From contig NZ_RQVA01000010.1 of the NCBI RefSeq assembly GCF_003992255.1, positions 17,808 through 81,807 of the forward strand: a DNA stretch of 64,000 nt, given 5' to 3'. The notes under the pieces are model-generated. The model saw only the letters and a list, made by a program, of their open reading frames with translations. It was not told the origin of the DNA and made no database searches. The stretch is from F0422 sp003992255. Lineage in GTDB: Bacteria > Bacillota > Negativicutes > Veillonellales > Veillonellaceae. Of the stretch, positions 15,983-27,900 are shown in pieces (the first letter of the stretch is position 1; each line of letters starts with the position of its first letter). Both the position numbers and the translations under genes were made by a program.

Positions 15983-17416
15983 ATGGATGGATTAATAGAA
16001 CTTTCATTACGATATACGCCCTATATAGTAATCTTAGGGATGATAGTATTATTTTTACTATGTTGTTACTTTTTGTTCCGAGATGGTAAAAGTAAACAGA
16101 AGCCTCGTAAACGAAATGATCGTGAGCATGATGAATACTATGATCAAATCAGACGTAACTTTCAGAATCCGTACACACAACGTGAGGAAGGAGAGTTAGA
16201 AGAGGAAGCGGTGCCAGGAGAGGCCGATGCAGTATGGGCGGAGTCAGATCCTAGTGATCACACGTTGCCGCTAGCAACAGCAGATGTGACAGATTGGAAC
16301 GAATCGCAAGGGGTTGTATCCAAAGAGTTGGTGCGTGCCGTTAGCGAGCAACCATTAGAAGAGGCAGATGATGCGACACGAATTATGCCAAAAATTACAG
16401 AGGACCTTGTGCAAGAAGAGCCAGAGATAGAGCCAGCGAACGAAGAGGTGGCACCCTATACGTCCATCGTGGATACAGCGGTAGCTCAATACACAGCGGC
16501 ATTTGGTATTTTGAACCCTAACTCTGAAGAGGATGCCAGATACATTACGGAATACGTATTTGCACAGGCAGCCATAGATTCTGAAGAAGTATTAATGGGC
16601 ATGTTAGAATATATTTCCGTACAAGAGGCGTTGTTACAAGTGCAAAAAGCATACGTAACAACACCTACCGAATGGATGCGAGATGTGTTAACTGATGCTT
16701 TCTGTGATGTGTTGAAACAGCCACAATCTAGTACCCTATACTTGGTAGCGTTAGATGCATTGAAAAGCTTGGTAAGCTTGCAAAAAGGACATCTACAAGC
16801 CTTGGCAATCGCCTTGATCGTGCAATATTCCAAGAACTCTAACAATTATTCCTTGGACAATTTCCGACATTATGTAACGAAATATATAGAGCCATTGATT
16901 AGTGATTTGCCGACACAGGATGATATGTACCAACAATTAGAATACTTGCGTTGTACATCCGCATCAGGGGAAGTACGATTTGATCAAATCTTGAGAAGCT
17001 CCTATCCTCTTATGTTTGAATATCGTGGCTTTACCTATGAAGAATTGGAGTATGTTATGCAAAATACACCAGTGCGAACATCCATCACGGTGCCAAGCTT
17101 TAACTCTCCATTATTAAAATTGTGTGCCGTTGATGAGCAGATGCTACCAAGCTTGTATCAACGTGCAGGGATTACCGACCAGGGGATACAACAGGAATTA
17201 ACAAAATTGGCTTGTAGCAAAGCCTTCGATTGGGAAAATATCTCCTTCGATGAGGTGCTTGAATACATCTCTCCAGTCTTGCTTGATTTCTGCAAAACCT
17301 ATAATCGACTTCCATTGTGCTGCTTGAACCTAACATTACTGGGTTTATACCTAGGTCGTAGCATGGTGAAAGCAACTATCCACGAGGACTTTGACATCTC
17401 CCCTTGGTTTAGCTAA
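15983..17416 (+). CDS. Membrane-anchored protein of unknown function
   Basis: 477 residues. One membrane span at about residues 13-32 (YIVILGMIVLFLLCCYFLF) is followed by a very basic stretch (KSKQKPRKRNDR), so the bulk should face the cytoplasm. Residues 60-155 are acidic and probably disordered (EEGELEEEAVPGEADAV and similar). The C-terminal two-thirds is helical and ordered, with no family I recognise. GGAGG precedes the ATG. The gene stands alone between the tRNA terminator and its own hairpin. An N-terminal anchor with an acidic linker and a helical domain is common in scaffold or division-associated proteins, but nothing here shows such a role. Confidence 0.75.
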   Translation: MDGLIELSLRYTPYIVILGMIVLFLLCCYFLFRDGKSKQKPRKRNDREHDEYYDQIRRNFQNPYTQREEGELEEEAVPGEADAVWAESDPSDHTLPLATADVTDWNESQGVVSKELVRAVSEQPLEEADDATRIMPKITEDLVQEEPEIEPANEEVAPYTSIVDTAVAQYTAAFGILNPNSEEDARYITEYVFAQAAIDSEEVLMGMLEYISVQEALLQVQKAYVTTPTEWMRDVLTDAFCDVLKQPQSSTLYLVALDALKSLVSLQKGHLQALAIALIVQYSKNSNNYSLDNFRHYVTKYIEPLISDLPTQDDMYQQLEYLRCTSASGEVRFDQILRSSYPLMFEYRGFTYEELEYVMQNTPVRTSITVPSFNSPLLKLCAVDEQMLPSLYQRAGITDQGIQQELTKLACSKAFDWENISFDEVLEYISPVLLDFCKTYNRLPLCCLNLTLLGLYLGRSMVKATIHEDFDISPWFS

Positions 17417-17440
17417 TGACAAGATAATACAGTGAAAGAT

Positions 17441-17483
17441 GTTCACCCAATACAGATGTAAGGTCTGGTTGGGTGAACTTTTT
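17441..17483 (+). terminator. Terminator, left copy of a flanking pair
   Basis: GTTCACCCAA...TTGGGTGAAC with an inner CAGA/TCTG pair, then TTTTT. Nearly the same 38 bases occur at 18422, so the three-gene cassette lies between two copies. Confidence 0.9.
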
Positions 17484-17488
17484 ATATC

Positions 17489-17517
17489 TTGACACTCCCT
17501 AGAGGGGACCCTATAAT
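17489..17517 (+). promoter_or_regulatory. Consensus promoter of the DUF3990 cassette
   Basis: TTGACA, exactly 17 bases, TATAAT. The spacer contains CCCTAGAGGG, two matching arms around AG, which could be a repressor site. Confidence 0.85.
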
Positions 17518-17532
17518 GACAGTATAGGACGA

Positions 17533-17566
17533 GGTCAGCGCGCAAGAGCAGGCTGACCATTTTTTA
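17533..17566 (+). terminator. Terminator in the cassette leader (possible attenuator)
   Basis: GGTCAGC pairs with GCTGACC, followed by ATTTTTTAT. It starts about 10 bases after the predicted transcript start and ends just before the ribosome site of the first gene. Most transcripts would stop here unless read-through is controlled. Confidence 0.75.
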
Positions 17567-17579
17567 TAAGGACATAAAG

Positions 17580-17837
17580 ATGAATCGATATATAGACACC
17601 GGCGTTGATACGAATGCGCAAGAGTTTAAAGAACTGGAGTTTGCTGTGTTCTGCATAGAAAATGTAGCAAAAGAGCTAGTAGTAGATGGAACGGCTGCCT
17701 ACGACATGTTGGCAGTACAAACAGATATATTACAAAACTATATCATACCTTGCTATGACGTGTTACATACGCAGGGGAAGGAATATATTGTCAATGATTT
17801 GATAGACATGCTGAAAGCTAAGGGGGTTAGCTTATGA
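17580..17837 (+). CDS. DUF3791 family protein (first of two)
   Basis: 85 residues, helical. The pattern ELEFAVFCIENVAKEL...YDVLHTQGKEYIVNDLIDML matches the DUF3791 family, whose hallmark is the LHTQG-x-x-Y-I-V end. AAGGA lies seven bases before the ATG, directly after the leader terminator. Its TGA overlaps the next ATG by four bases. DUF3791 genes usually sit beside DUF3990 genes, so an accessory or antitoxin role is inferred. Family recognition is from memory of its motif. Confidence 0.7.
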   Translation: MNRYIDTGVDTNAQEFKELEFAVFCIENVAKELVVDGTAAYDMLAVQTDILQNYIIPCYDVLHTQGKEYIVNDLIDMLKAKGVSL

Positions 17838-18190
17838 GGGTATATCATGGATCATATGTAGCGGTGACGAATCCAGACTTGATACATTCTCGAGAGAATG
17901 TAGATTTCGGAAAGGGCTTTTATACAACGCCTATCTATGAGCAAGCTGAACAATGGCTAGATTTCATTTTGCAATGTCGCACCTGTAAAGATACAACAGA
18001 TTACGATATAGTGATAGGTGGAGTTGCCAATGATCGAGTGTTTAACACGGTAGAACTCTATTTTGATGGATTGATTGATAAAGCAGAAGCTATCAAACGA
18101 TTGATGTATGAAGAGACCAATTTACAAATTACGTTTAGGACTGAAAAAGCGTTGTCGAAGTTAGAGTTTGAAAGAAGTGTGGAAGTATGA
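17834..18190 (+). CDS. DUF3990 family protein, ADP-ribosyltransferase-like
   Basis: 118 residues. YHGS at residues 4-7, an Arg at 20, DFGKGFYTT at 24-32 and a later VELYFDG and QITFRTEKAL stretch match DUF3990. This family is grouped with the ADP-ribosyltransferase fold; its H...Y...E triad would be His-5, Tyr-30 and a late Glu. An enzyme that modifies a cell target with NAD is therefore likely, and the size and setting fit a toxin. It overlaps both neighbours by ATGA, so the three proteins are made in step. The target and the activity are not known. Confidence 0.7.
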   Translation: MRVYHGSYVAVTNPDLIHSRENVDFGKGFYTTPIYEQAEQWLDFILQCRTCKDTTDYDIVIGGVANDRVFNTVELYFDGLIDKAEAIKRLMYEETNLQITFRTEKALSKLEFERSVEV

Positions 18191-18408
18191 GAGCGCATCC
18201 AGTATTGTTACAGAAAAAGTATGCTAGAATTATAGCTTTATTGGCTGAAAGATTATCGATTACGACTATGCGCGCTTTGGACTTGTTTTATCACTCGGAT
18301 ACCTATGCACTGATGCGAGAAGGCGTTGCAGATATGCATTGTAGATCTGACCTATATTTAGTGGATGAAATTGTTGATGAGTTGCAGGGTGTAAGAATAA
18401 TAGAATAG
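18187..18408 (+). CDS. DUF3791 family protein (second)
   Basis: 73 residues. KKYARIIALLAERLSITTMRALDLFYHSDTYALM and MHCRSDLYLVDEIVDEL are typical of the other common DUF3791 pattern (ALD-x-FY-x-S, HCRSD-x-YL). It starts inside the stop of the DUF3990 gene (ATGA). Two different DUF3791 proteins bracket one putative enzyme, so one may be an antitoxin and one a targeting subunit, or both may form a complex with it. A terminator follows 14 bases after the stop. Confidence 0.7.
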   Translation: MRAHPVLLQKKYARIIALLAERLSITTMRALDLFYHSDTYALMREGVADMHCRSDLYLVDEIVDELQGVRIIE

Positions 18409-18421
18409 TGAAGTATAGGGA

Positions 18422-18465
18422 GTTCACCCAATGCAGATATGAGGTCTGGTTGGGTGAACTTTTTT
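18422..18465 (+). terminator. Terminator, right copy of the flanking pair
   Basis: GTTCACCCAA...TTGGGTGAAC followed by TTTTTT, differing from the copy at 17441 in only a few loop bases. Confidence 0.9.
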
Positions 18466-18571
18466 GTTATCAATATAATTGTAAACGCAGTTGTAATTGT
18501 TAACGTATTCAATTGTTTTTCTTATAATTATCATAAGTTATATTAATAAATGGGGGGGTAAGAGGAGAAAG

Positions 18572-18617
18572 ATGAAGAGAAGATGAAGGAAATTATATTT
18601 CTTCATCTTCTCTTCAT
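18572..18617. repeat. Perfect 17-base inverted repeat upstream of the adhesin gene
   Basis: ATGAAGAGAAGATGAAG and its exact complement are separated by 12 AT-rich bases. No T run follows on the plus strand. It could be a regulator site or an RNA structure; the function is unknown. Confidence 0.7.
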
Positions 18618-18710
18618 AAAAGTAAATAAATAACGGAATTATAATTCAACAATTTGAAGTTTTATGCGATTTTTTAACGGAAAATGCTATAAAACTCTAG
18701 TGTTTTAGTG

Positions 18711-18963
18711 TATAATAAAAACTAATGATTAAAATATTTTTACTAGATTATGCTATGTTGCGTGAACGCATGATGATATATTTTCTTATAAATAGCAAAT
18801 AATTGTTGGGTGAGTGTAACGACAAAGTTATGTATCGTATATCTACGATTCGTAACAGGTAGCATAGACGGAAACAATGGATACGATTCTCTAATCGTGG
18901 AAGTTTACAAAATTGTGAACACAAGTGTTAGAGTTGAAGGATAGTTATGTGCATGGAGGTTGT
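18711..18963 (+). promoter_or_regulatory. Probable promoter and long leader of the adhesin gene
   Basis: TATAAT at 18711-18716 is the best -10 box, without a good -35. The leader would be about 240 bases. Small stems such as TGCGT-GA-ACGCA (18758) are visible, but no known riboswitch. Activation by a regulator is possible, given the weak -35. Confidence 0.4.
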
Positions 18964-21900
18964 ATGAAATCGAGCCAAATATTTTTAGAATGTGAACGCT
19001 TTCTGAAACGAGCATTAAAAGACAAAGGCCAGTATACCAAAGGGGCTGTTATTGCATTCTTGATTACAGGTGGCATTGGAGTTAGTGTGCCTAGTACAGT
19101 GCATGCGGTAATTCCGCCTGCTTTATTGGGGTTAGCATTTGAACAAGCTGGCAGGGCAAAAGGTGACCTGTATAGTACTGATACTAATGTGATAACTGAG
19201 AAAATTTTAAATAAAACACCAGGTGAGTTGAATCTTACGATACGTGATTTGTATAGTTTGTTCTATCATACACCGCTGGCAACAAAGTCAACTGACTTCT
19301 ATGGAACGCAAGACCCAAACAATCCAAAGAGTAAACCATTGAACGTAAACCGTGGGTATGTGACCTATGAAGGAGCCAATATTACAGGTGGTGAAAATAC
19401 CTTTGTTCGAGGTTCTGGAGCAATAGCACTAGGTGGTGCTTCAAAAGCTGACGGAACGGGTACCGTTGCGATTGGTCAATACTCAGATGCCTCATCTAAG
19501 ATAAACGGATATGATAGCCAAAGTGGATATACATACGCACCTGGGATTTCAGATAATGTAGCGATTGGTTTTAGATCTGAATCTCATGCTGATTATACTG
19601 TTGCACTAGGTGCTAAAGCGGCAGCTAATGAATCGGGTAGTAATGCTCTTGGATATAATACACAAGCTACAGGTAAATCATCTCTAGCTATTGGTTATAA
19701 TACATTTGCGAATACAAAGGCGAGTGCAACTAATAATTTAGAGAGTACAATTAAAGGCCTTACTGGCTCTCTTAGTCCTGAATCCATTACACAAGTCAAT
19801 GAATATTATGCTAAATTGGCAGATTTTGTAGAGGCTCAAAAAAATTATGACGCGGCCGTTGCAGCGAAGGATACTGCTAATATACAAAAGTACTCTAATC
19901 AGGTGAGACAATATAGAAACGAGGTAAGCGCTAAAAAGACGGCGCTAGATAAAATTCCTGGTGTTAAAGATCTTATTAACTCTACAGGCGTTGAGAGTAA
20001 TGACACAGAGTTAAAAAAAGCTCTTGAAACAGTAGGCGGCGTTTCTAATCTCATTAATAAATCTTTGAATGAAGGACTTGGAACAAACCTTAAAAATGAC
20101 CCTAATAAAGCGGCTGAAAAATTAAACCTAGGTGTTCATAAAGATCATATTGCAAATCCTGCAGATCCTGCGAACGATTTTAGAGAGATTACTGCTAAAG
20201 ATGGTGATAATGCAATAGCTATTGGTAACTATACATCAGCTACAGGGAATGCAAGTATTGCACAAGGGGTAGGCGCTTATACGAAAGCAGATGCAAGTAT
20301 TGCTATGGGTTCGTTGGCATATGTTGCTAAAAACGCAGACCAATCTATTGCTGTTGGTACTGGGGCTCAATCGCATGCGGCAAATTCTGTTGCATTAGGG
20401 GTTCGTACCTCGACATATGGAGCAGGCGATGTAGCCATTGGTAACAGATCAACAGTATTAGGTGATGCATCCGTAGGCATTGGTTTTAATACCACTGTAT
20501 TATCCAGTAGCGGTACCGCAATCGGTAAAACTAGCCGTATTGGGGGAGATTCTACACGGTCTATTTCAATAGGTGAACAAGCAAATGTTGGGAATAATGC
20601 GTCTAACAGTATTGCAATAGGGTATGATACCAATGTCAGTGATGGATCTAAAAACTCAATAGCTCTAGGGTCACAAGCAAAAGCTCTAGCAGAAAATAGT
20701 ATGTCGTTTGGTTATAATGCTAATTCTGGGTTGGGCGCCGCTAACAGTATTACGATTGGTAATGAGGCTAACAACTATGCATCTAATGCTCTAGTATTGG
20801 GTACATCAGCAGGAGTTTCTACAGGCTCTGATGGAGGCATTTCTATTGGTAAAAGCTCTCATGTAACAGGCGTGAATACGATTGCATTAGGTACAAAAGC
20901 AAGTGTTACGGGTACAAATTCAATTGTTATTGGTAATAATGCTACAGGTGGTACTAGTGCTAAGGGCGTAGATAGTGCGGTTGTTATTGGTGAAAATGCC
21001 AAGGCTTCAAATAGTAACTCTATCGTACTAGGACATAACTCTACTGATAAATATGAAGGATCTACACCGAAATTAAAACCGGGTGTCAAACCATATGACG
21101 ATTTACCACCAGAAGAAAAGTATGTATATAATGCCGATGGATCCGTCGTTTTAGAATATAAAAAAGATGCTATGGAGGTTCCTTCCTATTTACCACGTAA
21201 TTCTGAGTTAGGAAAAACGTTAGCAGGCTTAGATAAGCAGGGGCTTGGTGTGGTGTCCGTAGGCGGTGGCGAAGTTGAGATTACTAACGCAGAAGGAAAT
21301 AAAGTAACGGTACCTACTCTCCGCCGTATTACCAATGTGGCACCAGGTGCATTAGATACAGATGTAGTAACAGTAGCGCAATTACGTGCATGGCGTGATA
21401 CAGATCCTCATTTCTTGTCTGTGAATAATATAGAAAAATTAAATGAACGTTCCACTGCAGAGGTCGGTTTAGCTGCGGATGGCGACACTATTGAAAATCG
21501 TAATTCGAACTATCAAAATGATCAAGCCTTAGCTTTGCAGAGTATGGCCTTAGGCAAATATGCAAAAGTTGATAATAAAGCACTTTCAGCAATTGCTATT
21601 GGTACAGGATCTGGTGCATATGGTCAATATTCTATCGGGCTTGGTTCGACTGTGTATGCTGGTGGGCAACAATCCATTGCGATAGGTTCAGTTGCGAAAT
21701 CTCGTGGACAGAACTCTATAGCGATGGGGTTAAACGCTGAGGCTGTTGGCAAAGACGCCATGTCAGTAGGTGCATTATCTAATGCAAGACAAGAGGGGGC
21801 GTTAGCCCTAGGCGCTAATGCCGATGCGAGAAAAATGGAATCTATTGCTTTCGGACGAACAGCCTATGCTAATGCTACAAGTGGTATTGCTATCGGTAAA

Positions 21901-24900
21901 GCTGCAAAAATCGGCTTAGATATCGATGATAAAGGTAAAGATATTCCAGATGGCACTTGGACAGGAACCCGTACGGTTGCCATCGGTGACTCTTCACAAG
22001 CAAGAAGAGATCAAGATGTCGCTATCGGCTATAATACCGAGGCAAAAGCTGGAGATGGTGTAGCCATTGGCTCTGTGGCAAAAACAAATGGGGAAAACTC
22101 AATCGCTATCGGTTCTAATGCAAAAGTAGAAGTTGTAGATGGCAAACGAAGTGGAACTAATAGTATTGCTATGGGTCGTTATGCGAAAGCCTTAGAAAAA
22201 GAAGTTATTGCTATCGGTACGGAGTCTAAAGCAACAGCTGACAGCGGTGTTGCCATTGGTAAAAGCGCTCAAGTTTCAAGCTCCAACAGCGTTGCCTTAG
22301 GTAGAGAAGCAAAGGCTCAAGGTGGTAATAGTATTGCTATCGGTTATCAAGCTAGCACTGAATTAGATGGAACTAATAACTGGCAAGCTGTGGCTGTTGG
22401 TCAAGGTGCTAAGGCAAAACATCAAAATACAACAGCTCTAGGCGGATATGCACAAGCCTATGGTCAACATTCTACGGCAGTCGGTGTAAATGCTGCTGTT
22501 CAAAAAAGTGCAACAGGTGGTGCCGCTTTTGGTAAAGATGCCGCTGTATCTGCTGTGAATGGACTTGCATTAGGCTATGGCGCGAGTGCAACTACAGCAG
22601 GTTCCGTAGCACTTGGTTCTGAATCCGTAGCAGGAGCAGCAGCAGGCACAAAAGGATGGGACCCAGCTGCAGGCCGTGTGAATAATCATACAACTGCTGT
22701 ATCTGGTGCGGCAGCCTCTTTGTCTGGCTTGGGATCTGTTTCTATCGGTGCTAGTGGTAAAGAGCGACAAATTACAAATTTAGCAGCAGGTTCAAATGAT
22801 ACAGATGCGGTAAACGTAGCTCAATTGAAAGCTGTGAACTTGCAAATTGCTGGTAATACTACAGCAACGGCAGGTGCTGACGTACGTTTGCATAACCAAA
22901 CATTAAATGTAGTAGGCGATGGTACCTATCTAACATCGAATGCGGCTGGTAATACAATCACTATGGATTTGACGCAGTCTATAAAAAATAAAATCAATAG
23001 TATATTTGTTACTAGCTTTACAGGTGATCAAGGGTCTAAAGTAACACCAACCGCAACTAGTAATACCGTGAACGTAACGGGTAAAAAATTTACAACTAAT
23101 TCTGAGCCTAATTCTATATGGGCAGATGGTGGCGTTCGTTATGAAACTGGTAATATAGGTACTTTCACTACAGGAAATACAGTTGCTATTGGAATGCGCC
23201 CTGAATTAAAATCGAAAAGCTTTACTGCTTATAAATATGACGGCAATAATCAAACTGGAGAAGCAGGTCCATCCATTTCTTACAATGGCATCAACATGAA
23301 TGATAAGCCAATCACTAACCTTCAAGCAGGACAAAACCCTAATGATGCAGTGAATAAATCTCAATTAGATGCCATTACATGGAATTTAGGGGCTAAGGGT
23401 GCTGATGGTAATATCAACCGAGTGGCGCCAAGTGATGATGCGAATAAACGTGTTGACTTAGTAGGAACTGGAGGTATTTCTGTAACGGCTAATGGTAGCA
23501 CAGTAACGATTAGTGGTAGCAAAATTTTAGATGCTATGCCAGTAGTGTACACAGATGCAGCAGGCAATCGTGTGTATAAACATACAGATGGCAAGTTCTA
23601 TACAACGGAAAATCCTGTAGCTGGTAAAGATAAACCAGTAACAAATGTACAAGCTAGTCTAGTGAATACAAGTCCTGCAACGGGAAAAACCGATACTACA
23701 ACTCCGACTGTATTTAAAAATGTAGGGTCTGTCATCGAAAACCAAGGTGTAACTGGTAATACAGCTCCAACATTCACGGACCGTTTAAATGTGGCAGCTA
23801 CGAATAACCCTAATGCGGCTGTTAATGTAAAAGATTTGAACAGCACTGTGGCTGATTTAAAAAATAAAGAACTACATATTACGCCAATGGAGTATACTCC
23901 TGATACAAATGGCGATGTTACTATGTTATATTCCGATGGTAATGGAAGCGTTGTACCTAATACAACAGCGACTATCAAAGGTGTAGCGAAAAACGACTTA
24001 TCTAACATTACAGATGCAGGTAAAAAAGTTATCACTGGTCTAGGCACAACAGTTACTGCTGGTAAAAATATTACGGTAACTGCAACTACAGATGACAAAA
24101 CAGGTCAAAAATCCTATGCCATAGCTGCTGCAGACCAAGTAGAATCTGTTGTAAAAGCAACTGCAGCTACTGATGACGAAAACATTGCAGAAGTAAAACC
24201 AGTGACTGGCGCTCAAGATGCAGCTAACACAAAATATGGTGTAGGCGTATCTAAGAAAAAAGTAGCCGAAATCGCTCAAGGTGCAGTGGAAGTAAAACCT
24301 GCTGATGGCTCAGATAATGTTCATGTAACACCAGATACAACTACAACTGGTAAAACGATTTACAAAGTATCTGTAGATAAAACGAAGTTAGATACAGGTG
24401 TTAATACAACTATAACAGGCGCAGGTACACCAGCTAATCCATACAAAGTCAATGTACAAGGCGATTTAAATAAAATTACTTCCATTACAAATGAAGCAGG
24501 TAATGGTAAAGTAGCCTTCGGTACAGATGGCGTAAGTACTTTCAGTAGCGGAACTACTGGAGATAAAACGGTAACGATCAATGGCAAAGAAGGCAAAGTT
24601 GTTGTTGGCAATGGCGGAAGCCCTGTTACCATTGACGGCAGTGCAGGTCATGTGACTGGCTTGCAAAATACAGAGTGGACTGTAGGTACGACAACACCAG
24701 TATCTGGTCGTGCAGCTACGGAAGACCAATTGAAGCATGTTAGCGATGCCGTTGCTGGTAAAGCTGATAAAACTGCATTATGGGACTTAGGGGTTATGAA
24801 AAATGGAGCCTCTGAAAAAGTGGTTCCTGCAGATGTAACAAATGATAATAAACGCATCAACTTACAAGGTAAAGGTAATGTTACGGTTACTGCAACTGGC

Positions 24901-27900
24901 AATACGATTACTATTGAAGGGGAAAACCAAAATGGTATTGTTGTATACACCGATGCACAAGGTAATCGTTTGTATAAACGTGAAGATGGCAAATTCTATA
25001 AAACGAAAGAACCTGTGGCTGGTGAACGTGGTGTACTAGCTAATCAAGTACAATCTCGCCTAGTGAATGCGAATGGAGATAGCACTACATCACCAACGGT
25101 GCTTAATAATGTAAAATCTGCGATTCAAGCGCAAGGAGTGGGACCGGATAATCTATCCCCAACATTCTTCGACCGTTTGGAAGCGGCTGCAAAATCGACT
25201 AATAACCCTAATGCTGCGGTCAATGTAAGTGACCTTAAATCTGTAGTAGACGGGGGTATGAAATACGGAGCTAATATCTCCGAAGCTACTGGCGGTGCTA
25301 ACCCTGTTACAAATAAATTAGGTAGTACTGTGGTTATCAAAGGTGGTGCTACCGAAACGGATGGTACTAATTTTGATGGAACCAACGTATTAACGACGAT
25401 ACAACAAGATGATGGCAATACGACTGTTAACATTAAATTGAAACGTGACTTGGGTAATATCAAATCTATCACAAATGCTGCAGGTAATGGTAAAGTAGCC
25501 TTCGATGCGGATGGTGTCACTACTTTCACAAGTGGTGCAACAACAGGTGATAAACCTGTTACCATCGATGGTAAGTTAGGTAAAGTTGTGGCTGGTACTG
25601 GTGATACGGCGGTTACATTGGATGGCGCAGCAGGTCAAGTGCTAGCATCTGGTATCCGTATTGGTAACCAAACGGCAACACCAACAGCTGATGGTGCGGC
25701 ACCGGCTGCAGGACAACCGACTGGCCCTGCTGGTAATTTCATTACTGGACTTGGCAATACAACTTGGAATATCCAAAACCCAGCGTACGTAAGTGGCCGT
25801 GCTGCTACAGAAGATCAGTTGAAAGTTCTGAATACGGAATTAAATAAGAAATCCTCTACAGATTATCGATTGATTGCTAATCCAAATACTAATGATGGCG
25901 CATATACTGTAAGTAATGCAGGTGAAATTGATTTAACTGTAAAAGACGAGATAACAAAAGCTACTAATACCGTTAAGTTGAAAGATATTGCATCCAAAAC
26001 TGCTTTAGACGCATTGGTAGACCGTAGTATCACATTAGGTGGGGATAGTAACTCTGCTACTGATAAACAAACATTAGCTAACGATGTGAAATTCAACATT
26101 ACAGGTGATAATAACTACATTACAACTAACGCTAGTGGATCTAATGTAAAACTTACTTTCAACGATAGCGCATTAGCGAAAAAAGCTGATCTATGGAAGT
26201 TATCTGCTAATGGTGCAGAAGTGCCAGTAAAGAATGGTGTGGTTGACCTAGCAAAAGGCGATAACATCAACATTACTAGCGAAGCTGGTAAAGTAACTAT
26301 TTCTGCTACTGGATTAGCGAAAGAAGACTTGTCCAATATCACGGATGCTGGCAAGAAAAAAATCACTGATTTAGGAACAGAAATTACAGCAGGCGAACGT
26401 ATTACAGTAGGAGAACCTACCGTAGATGCTAAAACAGGTAAGAAAACATATACTATTAATGCAGATAAACAAGTAGAATCTGTTGTGAAAGCAACGTTGA
26501 CTGATACAAGTGATGAAAATATCGCAGAAGTAACTGTTGTAGAAGGTACAAAAGATACGGCGAATGCAAAATATGGCGTAGCTGTATCTAAAAAAGCAGT
26601 AGAGAATATTGCTAAAGGTAAAGATATTTCTATCGCAAATAAAGAGTATGAAGTAACTGGCACTGAAGGTAAAGTTGAATTAACTTACGTAGATGGCAAT
26701 GGTAATGCTGTTGCAGACCGTAAAGCAACGATCAAAGGCGTGGCGAAAAATAACTTGGACAACATTACGGATGATGGTAAAAAGGTAATCACTGGTTTAG
26801 GAACAAAAATCCAAGCCGGAGATGGTATTTCTATTGGAGAGCCAACTAAAGATGCTACAACTGGCCAAACTACATATACTATTTCTGCTGCAAAAACTAA
26901 ATTAGTAGATGGTACAAATACAACGGTAGGTGGTACGGGTACAGAAGCTGATCCATATAAAGTTAATGTAAAAGGCGACTTAGGTAACATTACTTCTATT
27001 ACGAATGAAACTGGATCTGGCAAAGTGACATTCGATAACAATGGTGTTGTGAAAGTAGATGGAGATCATCCAGTATCTATCGATGGCAAACAAGGTCAAA
27101 TTACTGGCTTACAAAATACAACCCTAACTGCCGCAGATTTTGCTAAGGCTAATCGTGCAGCTACGGAAGAACAATTAAAAGAGGTAAAAGACATTGCTGA
27201 TGCAGCGTCTACAACAGATTATCGTTTAATTGCAAATCCAGTAGAAGGTAGCAATGGTGCGTATAAAGTAGATAACGGAACCATTTCTTTAAAAGTTAAA
27301 AATACTAAACAAGCTGATAGTACTCCTGAAACAATTACGATCAACGATGTGGCATCCAAAGAAGCATTAGATACTGTAAAAGCAAATCAATGGGATTTGG
27401 CAGTAAAATCAGGTACTACTATCACGAATGTAACTCCACAACCTGGCGCAAAACCAACAGATAACAAACGAATTGCTATCGAAGGTGCTGATGGTGTTGA
27501 AGTAACTCAAACAGATGGTGTGATCAAAATCAGTGCACCAAGAGGTACAGATAACGATACGATCACAACTGTGAAATCTAGCGATGGTACAATTTCTGTT
27601 GATAATGTAGATGGAAATACACATGCATATGATATAAAAGTCAATGCTCAAAAACTGGGAGAAGCGCAAGCCTTAATTTTCGTAGATGACAAAGGTAAAC
27701 AAGTATTCAAACAACCTGATGGTACTTTCAAAAATGCAGATGGCACTAAGTATGAAGGCACTGTACATACAAAAGTAAATACAGTAGCGCCTCAACGTGT
27801 AGACAACGTTGGTTCTGCAATTGACGGAGCAAAAGTAACTACTGATGCAGGTCAAGAAAAACCAAATGCAACCTACTTAGAAAAACTAGAAGTTGCAGTG

